DNA from: Salinisphaera shabanensis E1L3A | GTDB lineage: Bacteria; Pseudomonadota; Gammaproteobacteria; Nevskiales; Salinisphaeraceae | Assembly (NCBI RefSeq): GCF_000215955.2 | Contig: NZ_AFNV02000016.1 | Span: 40,633-104,632 of the forward strand | Direction of reading: 5' to 3' | DNA: 64,000 bases | Shown here: positions 1 to 9,679 of the stretch, in pieces | How the letters are laid out: every line of letters starts with the position of its first letter | Numbering within the stretch: the first letter of the stretch is position 1 | Made by a program: the position numbers and the translations under genes | Notes under the pieces: generated by a model | What the model saw: the letters and a program-made list of their open reading frames with translations, nothing else | The model's database searches: none | What the model was told of the DNA's origin: nothing

Positions 1-1
1 C

Positions 2-202
2 TATTACGCGGATACCGCGGGCACGATTGACCGACTGATGTCGAAAAAAATCGTGACAGTCGATGCAGAAGATAGTATTGTGCAGGCCGCTCGGATATTC
101 CGGGACTCGTCGATGAAGACGCTGCCGGTGATGCTTAATGGACGCCTCGCCGGAATGCTGACTCGTCGTGACGTGCTCCGGGCATTCGAACGCCAGCGCT
201 AG
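2..202 (+). CDS. CBS domain-containing protein (3' end only)
   Basis: The window opens inside this gene. Frame 2 reads 66 residues to a TAG. The visible part is the second half of a CBS repeat: an MSKKIVTVDAEDSIVQAARIF stretch opening with a metal/adenosyl-pocket type MSxxIVTV motif, then LPVMLNGRLAGMLTRRDVLR, which is the typical end of a CBS motif. CBS pairs bind adenosyl ligands and regulate enzymes or channels. What is fused upstream cannot be seen, so the molecular role is unknown. The gene ends about 110 bases before the initiator tRNA and is probably a separate transcription unit. Confidence 0.8.
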   Translation, partial: YYADTAGTIDRLMSKKIVTVDAEDSIVQAARIFRDSSMKTLPVMLNGRLAGMLTRRDVLRAFERQR

Positions 203-270
203 TCGGGCGGTGTAATCAGTTACTCGTTCGACGGCCGGTTTTGTAGAAGCTGTATTGGCGAATCAGGCCC

Positions 271-299
271 TTGCATTATTAAGGCCAAGTCATTATAGT
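271..299 (+). promoter_or_regulatory. sigma70 promoter of the tRNA-fMet / rimP-nusA-infB operon
   Basis: TTGCAT at 271-276, a 17-nt spacer and TATAGT at 294-299 make a strong promoter just upstream of the tRNA. The bases after the -10 box (TCGCGCC) form a GC-rich discriminator, which in proteobacterial stable-RNA promoters is linked to negative control by DksA/ppGpp. Stringent control here is inference from that composition. Confidence 0.75.
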
Positions 300-313
300 T
301 TCGCGCCATCGGG

Positions 314-390
314 TGCGGGGTGGAGCAGTCTGGCAGCTCGTCGGGCTCATAACCCGAAGGTCGCAGGTTCGAATCCTGCCCCCGCTACCA
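314..390 (+). tRNA. metY: initiator tRNA-fMet (CAT anticodon)
   Basis: This 77-nt cloverleaf with encoded CCA has the CAT anticodon at 348-350 and the three G-C pairs of the initiator anticodon stem (GGG-CTCATAA-CCC). The acceptor stem pairs GCGGGG with CCCCGC. Position 1 faces position 72 as T-T, so the unpaired first position that marks initiator tRNAs is kept, although E. coli uses C-A there. Its place directly ahead of rimP-nusA-infB matches the E. coli metY operon. Confidence 0.96.
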
Positions 391-405
391 CATCTTGGTT
401 GGATT

Positions 406-432
406 AAAAGCCCCCGATGCGGGGCTTTTTTT
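406..432 (+). terminator. intrinsic terminator/attenuator between tRNA-fMet and rimP
   Basis: AAAAGCCCC (406-414) pairs with GGGGCTTTT (421-429) around a 6-nt loop, followed by a T run to 432. It lies 16 nt after the tRNA and ends 11 nt before the rimP ATG, so it is likely a partial terminator: full tRNA yield with reduced read-through into the protein genes. Confidence 0.8.
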
Positions 433-443
433 ATTGGCGCTTT

Positions 444-896
444 ATGTCGCAACGTCTTCACGAACTGCTCGAACCGATCATTAACGATTTAGGTTACGAG
501 CTCTGGCATCTCGAATCCGTAGGTGCAGGGCGTAGCCGTGTGCTGCGGGTGTATATCGATTCACCTGCCGGTATCGCGCTTGAAGACTGCGAGGCAGTAA
601 GCCACGAAGTAAGCGCGGCCCTCGACGTCGAAGACGAGGGCAATGGTCAGTATCAGCTGGAAGTGTCGTCCCCGGGACTGGATCGGCCGCTGGTTACAGG
701 CGAACATTTTCGCCGGTTTATTGGCGAACGCGCCCGCGTGAACATGTTCGCGCCGGTGGCTGGCCAGCGGAAATTCCGCGGCACGATACTCGCCGTGAAT
801 GGCGATATGGTTGATTTGGGCTGTGACGACCAGACATACAGCCTCGCGACAGGTGACATGGCGAAAGCCCGGCTGGATCCCGTTTTTGAAGAATAG
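444..896 (+). CDS. rimP: ribosome maturation factor RimP
   Basis: The 150-residue protein has the two-domain RimP layout: an N-terminal alpha/beta domain (MSQRLHELLEPIINDLGYEL, then LRVYIDSPAGIALEDC) and a C-terminal SH3-like barrel with the family signature VSSPGLDRPL. RimP assists 30S subunit assembly. ATG 444 is chosen because an upstream ATG at 417 lies inside the terminator hairpin and adds non-conserved residues. No Shine-Dalgarno is visible before 444, since the terminator T run occupies that place. It is first of the rimP-nusA-infB protein genes. Confidence 0.93.
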   Translation: MSQRLHELLEPIINDLGYELWHLESVGAGRSRVLRVYIDSPAGIALEDCEAVSHEVSAALDVEDEGNGQYQLEVSSPGLDRPLVTGEHFRRFIGERARVNMFAPVAGQRKFRGTILAVNGDMVDLGCDDQTYSLATGDMAKARLDPVFEE

Positions 897-956
897 AGTC
901 CTAGTCGAGACGGTTTTGCCGGTCAAACGCAACACGAACGATTTCGGGTGGCAGCG

Positions 957-2480
957 ATGAACAAGAATGTCCTATTGGTCGCCGAGGCGGTTTCTAACGA
1001 GAAAGGCGTCGATCGCGAGATCATTTTCGAAGCGATCGAAGCGGCACTGGCCTCGGCGACACGCAAGAAGCATGGCGGCGAGATCGCTGTGCGGGTCGCG
1101 GTCGACCGCAAGACCGGCCACTACGAAACCTTTCGCCGCTGGCAGGTGATCGAGCCCGGCGCTGAAGGCGAAGACGGCGAACCGGTTTTCATCGAAGAGC
1201 CGGATCGTGAGATCTCTCTCGAAGCAGCGCGCGAGAATAACCCCGATATCCAGTCTGGCGATTTCATTGAAGAGCCGATGGAGTCGGTAGAGTTCGGCCG
1301 CATTGCGGCGCAGGCGGCCAAGCAGGTTATCGTGCAGAAAGTGCGCGAAGCCGAGCGCGCCCAGATCGTCGATCAGTACAAGCACCGCGTCGGTGAATTG
1401 ATCACGGGTCTGGTTAAGCGCATGGAACGTGGCGCCGTGATTCTCGATCTCGGTGGCAACGCCGAGGCCATCATTCCGCGAGATCAGATGATCCCGCGTG
1501 AGCCCACGCGCCCCGGCGACCGTGTTCGTGGTTATCTCTACGATGTACGCCCCGAGCAGCGTGGCCCTCAGCTGTTCGTTTCGCGGACCAAGCCTGAGTT
1601 TCTGCTCGAGTTGTTCAAGCTGGAAGTGCCGGAAGTCGGCCAGGGGCTTATCGAATTGCGCGGCGCCGCGCGCGACCCGGGCCTTCGCGCAAAGATTTCC
1701 GTGCTCGCCAAGGACCGCCGGATCGATCCGGTAGGGGCCTGTGTCGGCATGCGCGGTTCGCGCGTGCAGAGCGTGTCGAACGAACTCGCGGGCGAGCGTA
1801 TCGATATCATCATGTGGAACGAAAACCCGGCACAGTTCGTGATTAATGCGATGGCGCCGGCCGAAGTCGAGTCGATCGTGCTCGATGAAGATTCGAGCAG
1901 CATGGATCTGGCGGTTGCCGAGGACGTGCTCGCCAAGGCGATCGGCCGCGGCGGCCAGAATATTCGTCTGGCCTCTGAACTCACGGGCTGGAAGCTTAAC
2001 GTGATGACGGTCGAAGATGCCGACGCCAAGAGTGAAGCCGAAGGCGAGGCGCTGCAGGCCATGTTCCGTGACCAGTTGGATGTCGACGATGAAGTTGCCG
2101 TCATCCTGGTACAGGAAGGCTTTACCACGACCGAAGAAATCGCCTACGTCCCGCTCGACGAACTCGCCGAGATTGAAGAGTTCGACGAGGATATCGTGGA
2201 AGAGCTTCGTAATCGCGCCCGCGATTATCTGCTCTCGAAGGCGATTTCGAGCGTCGAAGGCGGTGCGGAACCCGAAGACGATCTGTACGAAGTCGATGGG
2301 GTCGATGAGGAACTCGCCTCTCGGCTTGCAGAAAACGGTATCCTCTCGCGCGACGATCTGGCCGAACTGGGCGCAGATGAACTCGTCGAGATGGTCGAAA
2401 TGGATGAGGCAGAAGCCGGCAAGCTGATCATGGCTGCGCGGGCGCACTGGTTTGCTGACGAGCAGGCCGACGCCGAATAG
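957..2480 (+). CDS. nusA: transcription termination/antitermination protein NusA
   Basis: The 507-residue NusA binds RNA polymerase and modulates pausing, termination and antitermination. Visible are the N-terminal RNAP-binding domain beginning [18 protein letters not shown], an S1 domain ([19 protein letters not shown], about 130-200), KH domains with VGMRGSRVQ and IGRGGQNI loops (about 260-345), and two C-terminal acidic helix-hairpin repeats (about 365-500) found in gammaproteobacterial NusA. ATG 957 matches the E. coli N-terminus (MNKE); a GTG at 948 is an alternative. NusA is known to autoregulate this operon. Confidence 0.96.
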   Translation: MNKNVLLVAEAVSNEKGVDREIIFEAIEAALASATRKKHGGEIAVRVAVDRKTGHYETFRRWQVIEPGAEGEDGEPVFIEEPDREISLEAARENNPDIQSGDFIEEPMESVEFGRIAAQAAKQVIVQKVREAERAQIVDQYKHRVGELITGLVKRMERGAVILDLGGNAEAIIPRDQMIPREPTRPGDRVRGYLYDVRPEQRGPQLFVSRTKPEFLLELFKLEVPEVGQGLIELRGAARDPGLRAKISVLAKDRRIDPVGACVGMRGSRVQSVSNELAGERIDIIMWNENPAQFVINAMAPAEVESIVLDEDSSSMDLAVAEDVLAKAIGRGGQNIRLASELTGWKLNVMTVEDADAKSEAEGEALQAMFRDQLDVDDEVAVILVQEGFTTTEEIAYVPLDELAEIEEFDEDIVEELRNRARDYLLSKAISSVEGGAEPEDDLYEVDGVDEELASRLAENGILSRDDLAELGADELVEMVEMDEAEAGKLIMAARAHWFADEQADAE

Positions 2481-2549
2481 AATTGTCCTGAACAAACGGA
2501 CGCCCGGCGCGGCAACGCACCAGCGCGGGCTCCATGGAGTAAGCAGAAT

Positions 2550-5210
2550 ATGGCGCAAACGACAGTCAAACAGCTGGCATCGGAAGTCGGTATTCCGGTG
2601 GAGCGACTGATCACGCGCTTGGCCGAAGCCGGTGTCTCCGCTTCTACGGAGAGCGACGGCATCAGCGACGACGACAAGCTCAAGTTGCTGCGGCATCTTC
2701 GTGATAGCGGCGGCGCATCTCGGTCGGGCGGCAAGCTCGGTACCCGTAAAAGCGGTGTGTCAACACGTCGCCGCTCCACGTCAGAGCTGAAAGTGAATAC
2801 GGGCCGCGGCGCAACGTCCGGCCGGACGGTGAGCGTCGAAGTGCGCAAACGTCGCACCTACACCAACCGCCAGCAGGAGGAGGCGCAGCCTGAAGCCGAG
2901 CCCGAACAGCCGGCCCAGCCGCCGCAGCCGGATCCCGAGCAGCAGGCGCGGGCCGAGGCTGAAAAGGCAGAGCAGGATCGCGTCGCTCAGGAAGCGGCCG
3001 AACAGGCGCGTGTCGAAGAAGCCAAGCGTGCAGAGGCCGAGGCTGCAGCCCAGCGCGAGCAGGAAGAAGTACTGCGCCAGCAAGCCGAGGAACGCGCCAA
3101 GCGCGAAGCCGAGATCAATGCGCAGCGTGAGGCGAAAGAAAAAGCCGATCGTGAAGCGCTCGATAAAGAGCGTGCCAAGCGCACGGTCAAGGTGGACGAC
3201 GCGCGTTCGCGTGCTCAGGAAAACCTGCGTCGTGCCGCCGAGAACCACGGCCGCACGCAGGAAGATGTGGATCGCGAGAAAAATCGCGGCAAGCGCAAGG
3301 AGCTCCACGTCGCCGAAGGCAAGGAAGGCCGTCGCAAGAGCAAGAAGAAGCGCGTTACGCGTAGCAGTAGCAAGGTCAATGTCGCGACCGACCACGGTTT
3401 CGAGCGTCCGACTGCACCTGTCGTACGCGACGTCGAGATTCCGGAGCTCATCACCGTGGCCGAATTGGCTCAGCGCATGGCCGTCAAAGGCGGTGATCTG
3501 CTCAAGCGGATGATGAAGCTGGGTGTGATGGCCACCATCAACCAGACCGTCGATCAGGATACGGCACATCTTCTGGTCGAGGAGATGGGCCACAATCCCA
3601 AGCCGGTCAAGTCGGAAACGGCGGAAGAAACGCTGATCGACGAAGTGCGCGCCGAGGAAAACGAAGTCGAAGGCGTGTCGCGTGCCCCGGTGGTGACCAT
3701 CATGGGCCACGTCGACCACGGCAAGACATCGCTGCTCGACTATATTCGTCGCACCAAGGTACAGGCCGGTGAAGCGGGTGGTATCACCCAGCATATCGGC
3801 GCCTACCATGTGAAGCACGACAAAGGCGCGATTACCTTCATCGATACCCCGGGCCATGCCGCGTTTACCCGCATGCGTGCCCGTGGCGCCGAAATCACCG
3901 ATATCGCGATTCTTATCGTGGCTGCGGATGACGGTGTGATGCCGCAAACGAAGGAATCGATTCAGCACGCGCGCGCCGCGGGCGTGCCGATGGTGGTCGC
4001 GGTCACCAAGATGGACGTACAGGCCGCGGATATCGACAAGGTGAAAAGCGGCTTGTCGGCCGAAGACATCATTCCGGAAGATTGGGGCGGCGACACCATG
4101 GTCTTGCCGGTGTCCTCGCATACCGGTGAAGGTATCGACGATCTGCTGGACGCCATTCTGCTCCAGGCCGAAGTGGCCGAGTTCAAGGCGCCGATCGACG
4201 TGCCGGCCCGCGGTACGGTGATCGAATCCAGCCTCGAGAAGGGGCGTGGACCGGTCGCGACGATTCTGGTCAAGGCCGGTACGCTCAAGCGCGGCGACGC
4301 CATTCTGGCCGGCCCGCATTTCGGGCGTGTGCGCGCCATGTTCAACGAACTGGGCGAGCAGGTGAAATCGGCTGGCCCGTCGATTCCGGTCGAGGTGCTC
4401 GGCTTGTCCGGCACGCCGGAAGCCGGCGATGACGCCTTCGTGGTGGCCAACGAGAAGCGCGCCAAGGAAATCGCCAGTCAACGCGACGAACGCGAACGCG
4501 AGAACAAGCTCGCCCAGCAGCAGGCCGCACGTCTGGAAGAGGTGTTCTCGGCGATCGGCGAAAACGGCCCGTCGGAAACGAAGGATCTGAATCTGCTCAT
4601 CAAGGGCGACGTGCAGGGCAGTGTGGAAGCGCTGGTCGAGTCGCTCGGCAAGATCCCCTCGGAAGAGGTCAAGATCCGCATCATTTCCAGCGGTGTAGGC
4701 GGCATCAGCGAGTCCGATGTCGAGCTGTCGCTGGCGTCGAAGGCGATTATCATCGGCTTCAACGTCCGTGCCGACGCCAAAGCGCGCAAGGTTATCCAGG
4801 AATCGGGTGTGGACGTGCGTTATTACAGCGTCATCTACGAAGCGATCCAGGACGTGACCGACGCGGTCAGCGGCCTGCTGGGTACGGAAGTACGCGAAGA
4901 GATCATTGGTTTGGCCGAAGTGCGCGATGTGTTCCGGTCGTCCAAGCTCGGCGCGATTGCCGGTTGTCTGGTGGCCGACGGCAACGTCGTGCGCGGCCAG
5001 CCGATTCGCGTGCTGCGTGACAACGTCGTGGTCTATGAAGGCGAGCTGGAGTCGCTGCGTCGTCACAAGGACGACGTCAACCGCGTGCCGGCCGGCACCG
5101 AGTGCGGTATTGGTGTCAAGAACTACAACGACATCAAACCGGGCGACCAGATCGAAGTCTACGAGCGTACGGAAGTCCAGCGCGCCGTGCAGACGGCCGA
5201 GCCGGCTTAA
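2550..5210 (+). CDS. infB: translation initiation factor IF-2
   Basis: This 886-residue GTPase delivers initiator tRNA to the 30S subunit. It has the N-terminal IF2 helix domain ([17 protein letters not shown]), a long charged Glu/Ala/Arg/Lys linker (about 110-260), a second IF2N module, then the G domain with G1 GHVDHGKTS near 385-393 and G3 DTPGHAAF. Domains II, III and IV follow to residue 886. The G4 motif reads TKMD (T486) where IF-2 normally has NKxD. A good Shine-Dalgarno (GGAG) precedes ATG 2550. It follows nusA by 69 nt and precedes rbfA by 27 nt. Confidence 0.97.
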   Translation: MAQTTVKQLASEVGIPVERLITRLAEAGVSASTESDGISDDDKLKLLRHLRDSGGASRSGGKLGTRKSGVSTRRRSTSELKVNTGRGATSGRTVSVEVRKRRTYTNRQQEEAQPEAEPEQPAQPPQPDPEQQARAEAEKAEQDRVAQEAAEQARVEEAKRAEAEAAAQREQEEVLRQQAEERAKREAEINAQREAKEKADREALDKERAKRTVKVDDARSRAQENLRRAAENHGRTQEDVDREKNRGKRKELHVAEGKEGRRKSKKKRVTRSSSKVNVATDHGFERPTAPVVRDVEIPELITVAELAQRMAVKGGDLLKRMMKLGVMATINQTVDQDTAHLLVEEMGHNPKPVKSETAEETLIDEVRAEENEVEGVSRAPVVTIMGHVDHGKTSLLDYIRRTKVQAGEAGGITQHIGAYHVKHDKGAITFIDTPGHAAFTRMRARGAEITDIAILIVAADDGVMPQTKESIQHARAAGVPMVVAVTKMDVQAADIDKVKSGLSAEDIIPEDWGGDTMVLPVSSHTGEGIDDLLDAILLQAEVAEFKAPIDVPARGTVIESSLEKGRGPVATILVKAGTLKRGDAILAGPHFGRVRAMFNELGEQVKSAGPSIPVEVLGLSGTPEAGDDAFVVANEKRAKEIASQRDERERENKLAQQQAARLEEVFSAIGENGPSETKDLNLLIKGDVQGSVEALVESLGKIPSEEVKIRIISSGVGGISESDVELSLASKAIIIGFNVRADAKARKVIQESGVDVRYYSVIYEAIQDVTDAVSGLLGTEVREEIIGLAEVRDVFRSSKLGAIAGCLVADGNVVRGQPIRVLRDNVVVYEGELESLRRHKDDVNRVPAGTECGIGVKNYNDIKPGDQIEVYERTEVQRAVQTAEPA

Positions 5211-5237
5211 GCCGGCTCGGATACGGATACAGCGGAT

Positions 5238-5669
5238 ATGGCACGCGAGTTTTCTCGTAAGCATCGGGTCGCCGAGGAGCTCAAGCGCGAACTCGGGATT
5301 CTGATCACCACTGAGGTCAAGGATCCACGGGTTCGGCTGGTGGCGATTACCTCGGTGGAAGTGTCGGCTGACCTGGCCTATGCCAAGGTTTATGTCGGCA
5401 GTTTCGATGTAACGGCACCGCCGGAAGAGTCGAACAAGGCCATCGAAGGGCTCAATGCCGCGCGCGGCTTTCTCAAGCGTGCGCTCGGCAAACGGCTGCG
5501 TCTGCGTGTGATGCCCGAACTGCGCTTTATCGAAGACACCACCGAACGCGATGCCCAGCGTATGCGCGAGGTGATCAATTCGGCCGTTGCAGAAGATCGC
5601 CGTCACGGTGATCCGTTGGCCGACGACGATAACGCGGCCGACGATAGCGAGGCACATGGGCCGTCGTAA
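5238..5669 (+). CDS. rbfA: ribosome-binding factor A
   Basis: The 143-residue protein begins MAREFSRKHRVAEELKRELG and carries the RbfA KH-type fold, with VKDPRVRLVAITSVEVSADL and the C-terminal PELRFIEDTTERDAQRM motif. RbfA acts in late 16S rRNA maturation and cold adaptation. An acidic tail (about residues 125-143) extends beyond the core. Its last 14 bases overlap the start of truB, which suggests translational coupling. Confidence 0.95.
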   Translation: MAREFSRKHRVAEELKRELGILITTEVKDPRVRLVAITSVEVSADLAYAKVYVGSFDVTAPPEESNKAIEGLNAARGFLKRALGKRLRLRVMPELRFIEDTTERDAQRMREVINSAVAEDRRHGDPLADDDNAADDSEAHGPS

Positions 5670-6579
5670 GCGCGGTCAGGATATCGACGGGGTCGTACTG
5701 CTCGACAAGCCCGTCGGGTGTTCATCGAATACTGCGCTGCAACGCGTGCGACGCGCCTTCGATGCCCGCAAAGCCGGGCATACGGGTAGTCTCGACCCGT
5801 TGGCGAGTGGGCTTCTGCCTGTTTGTCTGGGGGAGGCCACCAAGGTTTCCTCCTATCTGCTGGCGGCGGACAAGACCTATCGGGTTACGGCGCTACATGG
5901 CACGCAGACCGCCACGGGCGACCGCGAGGGCGATGTGGTGGCACGCAGCGACGTGCCCATGCCCGACCGGGGCGCGCTGGAAGCGATACTGAGCGGGTTT
6001 CTCGGCCCTCAGCAGCAGATCCCGCCGATGTATTCGGCGCTCAAGAAGGATGGCAAGCGCCTCTACGAGCATGCGCGCGCCGGTGAAACCGTCGAACGCG
6101 AGCCCCGAGATATCACCGTGTACGAGATTCGGCTCATGGCTTGTGACGCCGAGACCTTTACGCTCGAAACGCGCGTATCGAGCGGAACCTATATACGAAC
6201 GCTGGTCGAGGACATCGCCGCGGCCTGGGGCAGCGTCGCCCATGTCGGCACACTCCATCGCACGGCCATCGGCCGGCTGGGCGCCGAGCTGGGTATGACG
6301 CCGCTTGCCGATATCGAGGCCCGCGCGGCCGATAGCGGAGCGTTGGACGAATGGCTGCTGCCGCTTTCAGTGGCGGTTGCGGACTGGCCGAAAGTCGTGC
6401 TTGATCAAACGCGTGCGGCCGCCATGAACCACGGCCGCGCAGTCGATTGTCCGAGCGATACGGCGAATTCCGAAACCCTCTGTATCGAAGACGAGGCCGG
6501 CCAAATGCTTGGCCTTGGGTATATCGATGAGAGCGGGATGCTGGCCCCGAAGCGGCTGTTTGCGCGTCCGCAACGGTAA
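5656..6579 (+). CDS. truB: tRNA pseudouridine(55) synthase TruB
   Basis: The 307-residue enzyme makes pseudouridine 55 in the T-loop of tRNAs. The catalytic aspartate (about D47) lies in GHTGSLDPLASGLLPVCLGE. Further family motifs are PPMYSALKKDGKRLYEHARAG and SSGTYIRTLVEDI. ATG 5656 (MGRRKRGQDIDGVVLLDKP) is preferred over the upstream in-frame ATG 5587, which would lie deep in rbfA. GAGG upstream of 5656 can serve as ribosome-binding site inside the end of rbfA. Confidence 0.95.
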   Translation: MGRRKRGQDIDGVVLLDKPVGCSSNTALQRVRRAFDARKAGHTGSLDPLASGLLPVCLGEATKVSSYLLAADKTYRVTALHGTQTATGDREGDVVARSDVPMPDRGALEAILSGFLGPQQQIPPMYSALKKDGKRLYEHARAGETVEREPRDITVYEIRLMACDAETFTLETRVSSGTYIRTLVEDIAAAWGSVAHVGTLHRTAIGRLGAELGMTPLADIEARAADSGALDEWLLPLSVAVADWPKVVLDQTRAAAMNHGRAVDCPSDTANSETLCIEDEAGQMLGLGYIDESGMLAPKRLFARPQR

Positions 6580-6637
6580 TGGCACGACATCTTGCGGATA
6601 CGCCGGCGTGAGCCGTGCTTCATTCGTCGAAACTGTG

Positions 6638-6667
6638 TTGTACAGTGCGGCGACAAGCCGCTAGAAT
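6638..6667 (+). promoter_or_regulatory. probable rpsO promoter
   Basis: TTGTAC at 6638-6643, an 18-nt spacer and TAGAAT at 6662-6667 form a sigma70-type promoter in the truB-rpsO interval. Transcription would start near 6674, giving a leader of about 165 nt with strong secondary structure. Confidence 0.55.
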
Positions 6668-6715
6668 ATGTGCCTCGCGGCACAGGCGGCTGCTGCCCGG
6701 TGAATGGATTGCACG

Positions 6716-6786
6716 GGCTTTTTCCAAACCGTTGAGTGGGGATGAGAGCGAACGGCTCGCCCCGGTTTTGCTGTTTGGAAAAGGCC
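6716..6786 (+). promoter_or_regulatory. structured rpsO leader, two alternative outer stems
   Basis: Bases 6716-6729 pair with 6773-6786 over 14 bp (one G-U). Inside are GGGG/CCCC (6738-6741 with 6760-6763) and a GAGC-GAACG-GCTC hairpin (6746-6758). AAACCG (6726-6731), mostly part of the outer 5' arm, can instead pair with CGGTTT (6763-6768), so two conformations compete. S15 is known to control its own mRNA through leader structure in several bacteria; that this element does so is inference. Confidence 0.5.
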
Positions 6787-6839
6787 GGGCTTTCCAGCTG
6801 GGCGGGGCTGCGGTGTTTGTATTGTGATTTGGAGTAATT

Positions 6840-7109
6840 ATGGCCCTGTCGACCGAAGAAAAAGCCGAAGTCATCAACAAGTATAGCCGTGGTACCGGCG
6901 ATACCGGTTCCCCGGAAGTGCAGGTTGCGCTGCTGACGACCCGTATCAGCCAGCTTGGCGATCACTTCAACGCCCATAAGGCCGATCATCATTCGCGTCG
7001 GGGCCTGCTCAAGATGGTTAACCAGCGCCGCAAACTGCTTGATTACATCAAGCGTCGCGACGCTTCGCGTTACAAAGCCTTGATTAGCGAGCTGGGTCTG
7101 CGTCGCTAA
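6840..7109 (+). CDS. rpsO: 30S ribosomal protein S15
   Basis: The 89-residue S15 starts [20 protein letters not shown] and includes the conserved [13 protein letters not shown] and [20 protein letters not shown] segments that bind 16S helices 20-22. A TTGGAGT ribosome-binding site lies 6 nt before ATG. Its own promoter and leader sit in the 260-bp gap after truB, and a terminator follows before pnp, as in E. coli. Confidence 0.97.
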   Translation: MALSTEEKAEVINKYSRGTGDTGSPEVQVALLTTRISQLGDHFNAHKADHHSRRGLLKMVNQRRKLLDYIKRRDASRYKALISELGLRR

Positions 7110-7135
7110 GCGCGATCATCAGCCCCAGCCAACGA

Positions 7136-7173
7136 AAGCGCCCCTCGGTGAAAGCCGAGCAGGGCGCTTTTTT
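7136..7173 (+). terminator. intrinsic terminator between rpsO and pnp
   Basis: AAGCGCCC (7136-7143) pairs with GGGCGCTT (7162-7169) and CTCGG (7144-7148) with CCGAG (7155-7159), followed by six T (7168-7173). It ends 25 bases before the pnp start, so pnp is expressed by read-through or from its own promoter. Confidence 0.88.
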
Positions 7174-7198
7174 GTTTGAAAGACACAGGATAATTCTA

Positions 7199-9331
7199 GT
7201 GAGCAACGTCACCGTAACCAGTAAACAGACTTTCCAGTTCGGCGAACATGCGGTCACCCTCGAAACGGGTGAGATCGCACGTCAGGCCGATGGCGCCGTC
7301 AAGGTGAGCATGGGCGACACCGTGGTGCTCGTCACCGCAGTCGGCAAGAAAGAAGCCGCGCCGAACGCCGCCTTCTTCCCGCTGACCGTCAACTATCAGG
7401 AACGCACCTACGCCGGCGGCAAGATCCCGGGCGGCTTCTTCAAACGTGAAGGTCGTCCCGGCGAAAAGGAGACGCTGACCTGTCGCCTGATCGACCGTCC
7501 GATCCGCCCGCTGTTCCCGAAAGGCTTCTATAACGAAGTCCAGATCGTGGCCACCGTGATGTCGGTCGACCCCGAAATTGATGCCGATATTCCGGCCATG
7601 ATCGGCGCCTCGGCCGCGCTGAGTGTTGCCGGACTGCCCTTCGCCGGCCCGATCGGCGGCGCGCGCGTGGGCTATGCCAACGGCGAATACGTGCTCAACC
7701 CTAGCGCGACCCAGCTCAAGACCAGCGATCTGAACCTGGTCGTGGCCGGCACGTCGGACGCGGTACTGATGGTGGAATCGGAAGCCAAGGAGCTGTCCGA
7801 GGAAATCATGCTCGGCGCGGTCCTGTTCGGCCATGAACAGATCCAGGCCGCCATCCAGGCGATCGAAGCCATGGTCGCCGAAGTCGGCAAGCCGAAATGG
7901 GACTGGCAGGCACCGGCCAAGGACGAGTCCCTGGCCGAAGCCGTCGAGCGCGTGGCCAAGAACGACGTCGTTGAGGCCTATCAGATCGCCGACAAGCAGG
8001 AGCGCGGCGCGCGCCTGGGCGAGATCAAGGAAGCCGTGGTGGCCGAGTTGGCGGCCGCCGAAGGCGAAGAGGGCTGGAGTCGCGACGACGTGAAGGGCGC
8101 GCTGGGTGCCCTCGAGAAGACCACCGTGCGTTCGCGCATTCTCGAAGGTCAGCCGCGTATCGACGGGCGCGACACGCGCACTGTGCGTGCGCTGGATATC
8201 AAGACGGGGGTGCTGCCGCGTACCCACGGCTCGGCGCTGTTCACGCGTGGCGAAACGCAGGCGCTGGTTGTCACCACGCTCGGCACCGGCCGCGATGCGC
8301 AGATGATCGACGCCGTCGAAGGCAAGTACGACGATCCGTTCATGCTGCACTACAACTTCCCGCCCTACAGCGTGGGCGAAACCGGTTTCATGGGCAGCCC
8401 CAAGCGTCGTGAAATCGGCCACGGCAAGCTGGCCAAGCGCGCGATCATGGGCGTGTTGCCGGATCTGGAAAAGGAATTCCCCTACGTCATGCGCGTCGTG
8501 TCGGAAGTCACTGAATCCAACGGCTCCTCGTCCATGGCATCGGTGTGCGGCACCAGCCTTGCGCTGATGGACGCCGGTGTGCCGGTCAAGGCACCGGTTG
8601 CCGGTGTCGCCATGGGCCTGATCAAGGAAGGCGACAAATTCGCCGTTCTGACCGATATTCTCGGTGACGAAGATCATCTCGGCGACATGGACTTCAAGGT
8701 GGCCGGTTCCAACGACGGCATCACTGCCTTGCAGATGGATATCAAGATCGCCGGTATCACCCGCGAGATCATGGAAGCCGCGCTGGAGCAGGCCAAGGAA
8801 GGTCGGCTGCATATCCTCGAGGTCATGGGCCAGGCGATCGACAAGCCGCGCCAGGAAGTCTCCGAGTGGGCGCCGCGCATCTTCACGATCAAGATCGATT
8901 CCGACAAGATCCGCGACGTCATCGGCAAGGGCGGTGCCACGATCCGCTCGATCACCGAGGAAACCGGTGCTTCGATCGATATCGAGGATGACGGCACGAT
9001 CCACGTCGCCGCCGTCGATAAATCGGCGGCCGACATGGCGATCAAGCGTATCGAAGACATTACCCGCGATATCGAAGCCGGCCAGGTCTATGAAGGCAAG
9101 GTCGTACGTATCGTCGACTTTGGTGCGTTCGTGAATCTGGTGCCGGGTCGTGACGGCCTCGTGCATATTTCGCAGATTGCCGATCATCGTGTCGAGAAGG
9201 TCAGCGACGAGCTCTCCGAAGGCCAGACCGTCAAGGTCAAGGTTCTGGAAGTCGACCGTCAGGGCCGTGTGCGCCTGTCGATGAAGGAACTGGCCGAGAA
9301 AGCGTCGGAAGAGCCCAGCGAAGAGGGCTGA
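7199..9331 (+). CDS. pnp: polyribonucleotide nucleotidyltransferase (PNPase)
   Basis: This 710-residue 3'-5' phosphorolytic exoribonuclease works in RNA decay. It has two RNase PH domains (about 10-145 and 320-550) around an alpha-helical linker, a KH domain ([19 protein letters not shown], about 575) and a C-terminal S1 domain ([20 protein letters not shown], about 620-690). GTG 7199 is chosen because AGGA lies 8 nt upstream and the length matches E. coli (711). An upstream in-frame ATG at 7148 lies inside the terminator hairpin. E. coli PNPase autoregulates its mRNA after RNase III cleavage of the leader. Confidence 0.96.
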   Translation: MSNVTVTSKQTFQFGEHAVTLETGEIARQADGAVKVSMGDTVVLVTAVGKKEAAPNAAFFPLTVNYQERTYAGGKIPGGFFKREGRPGEKETLTCRLIDRPIRPLFPKGFYNEVQIVATVMSVDPEIDADIPAMIGASAALSVAGLPFAGPIGGARVGYANGEYVLNPSATQLKTSDLNLVVAGTSDAVLMVESEAKELSEEIMLGAVLFGHEQIQAAIQAIEAMVAEVGKPKWDWQAPAKDESLAEAVERVAKNDVVEAYQIADKQERGARLGEIKEAVVAELAAAEGEEGWSRDDVKGALGALEKTTVRSRILEGQPRIDGRDTRTVRALDIKTGVLPRTHGSALFTRGETQALVVTTLGTGRDAQMIDAVEGKYDDPFMLHYNFPPYSVGETGFMGSPKRREIGHGKLAKRAIMGVLPDLEKEFPYVMRVVSEVTESNGSSSMASVCGTSLALMDAGVPVKAPVAGVAMGLIKEGDKFAVLTDILGDEDHLGDMDFKVAGSNDGITALQMDIKIAGITREIMEAALEQAKEGRLHILEVMGQAIDKPRQEVSEWAPRIFTIKIDSDKIRDVIGKGGATIRSITEETGASIDIEDDGTIHVAAVDKSAADMAIKRIEDITRDIEAGQVYEGKVVRIVDFGAFVNLVPGRDGLVHISQIADHRVEKVSDELSEGQTVKVKVLEVDRQGRVRLSMKELAEKASEEPSEEG

Positions 9332-9360
9332 TTCGCTGTCGACCACGACAGCCGCTTGTG

Positions 9361-9390
9361 AAAGGGCGCCCTGCGGGGCGCCTTTTTTTT
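9361..9390 (+). terminator. intrinsic terminator after pnp
   Basis: GGCGCC (9365-9370) pairs with GGCGCC (9377-9382), extended by AAAG facing TTTT, then eight T. It closes the metY-pnp region. Confidence 0.9.
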
Positions 9391-9653
9391 GGGCGCGGTA
9401 CCGGCTTGAGCTATTACTCGAGAGACAGCAACAGGCGGTTAGCAGCGAACCTGCGTGCCAGGCCGCCTAACGTCAGGCCGTGCGGACCGAGTTGAGGGGG
9501 AACAAGCGTAAGAAGCCGTGTGATCTGCCTGGATCCCCTCGGCTGCGAACAAGCAGCTGATTATGGACACGTTGAATTTCGAACGGGACTAAAGCTGAGT
9601 GCGAAGAGTGACTTGCAGCGGAACTGCCGAACCTGAATTTATATAGCGCCCAT
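9391..9653. other. 263-nt region without a recognisable gene
   Basis: This stretch lies between the pnp terminator and the small RNA gene. No frame on either strand gives a convincing protein, and no tRNA or clear promoter is seen. A short AGGCGG/CCGCCT inverted repeat lies near 9434-9470. Nothing else can be supported. Confidence 0.5.
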
Positions 9654-9679
9654 AAAAAAGCCCCCTAGGGTAAGGGGGC
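9654..9679 (-). terminator. intrinsic terminator of the small RNA
   Basis: Read on the minus strand, GCCCCC (9679-9674) pairs with GGGGGC (9665-9660) across an 8-nt loop and runs into six T (9659-9654). Confidence 0.85.

Noticed and set aside
972..5657. Long open frames antisense to nusA and infB (574 and 958 codons)
   Set aside because: High third-position GC leaves antisense frames open. They lack family motifs and sit exactly opposite well-identified genes.
9391..9653. Possible second RNA or small protein after pnp
   Set aside because: No promoter-terminator pair, no hairpin series and no coding signal could be supported.
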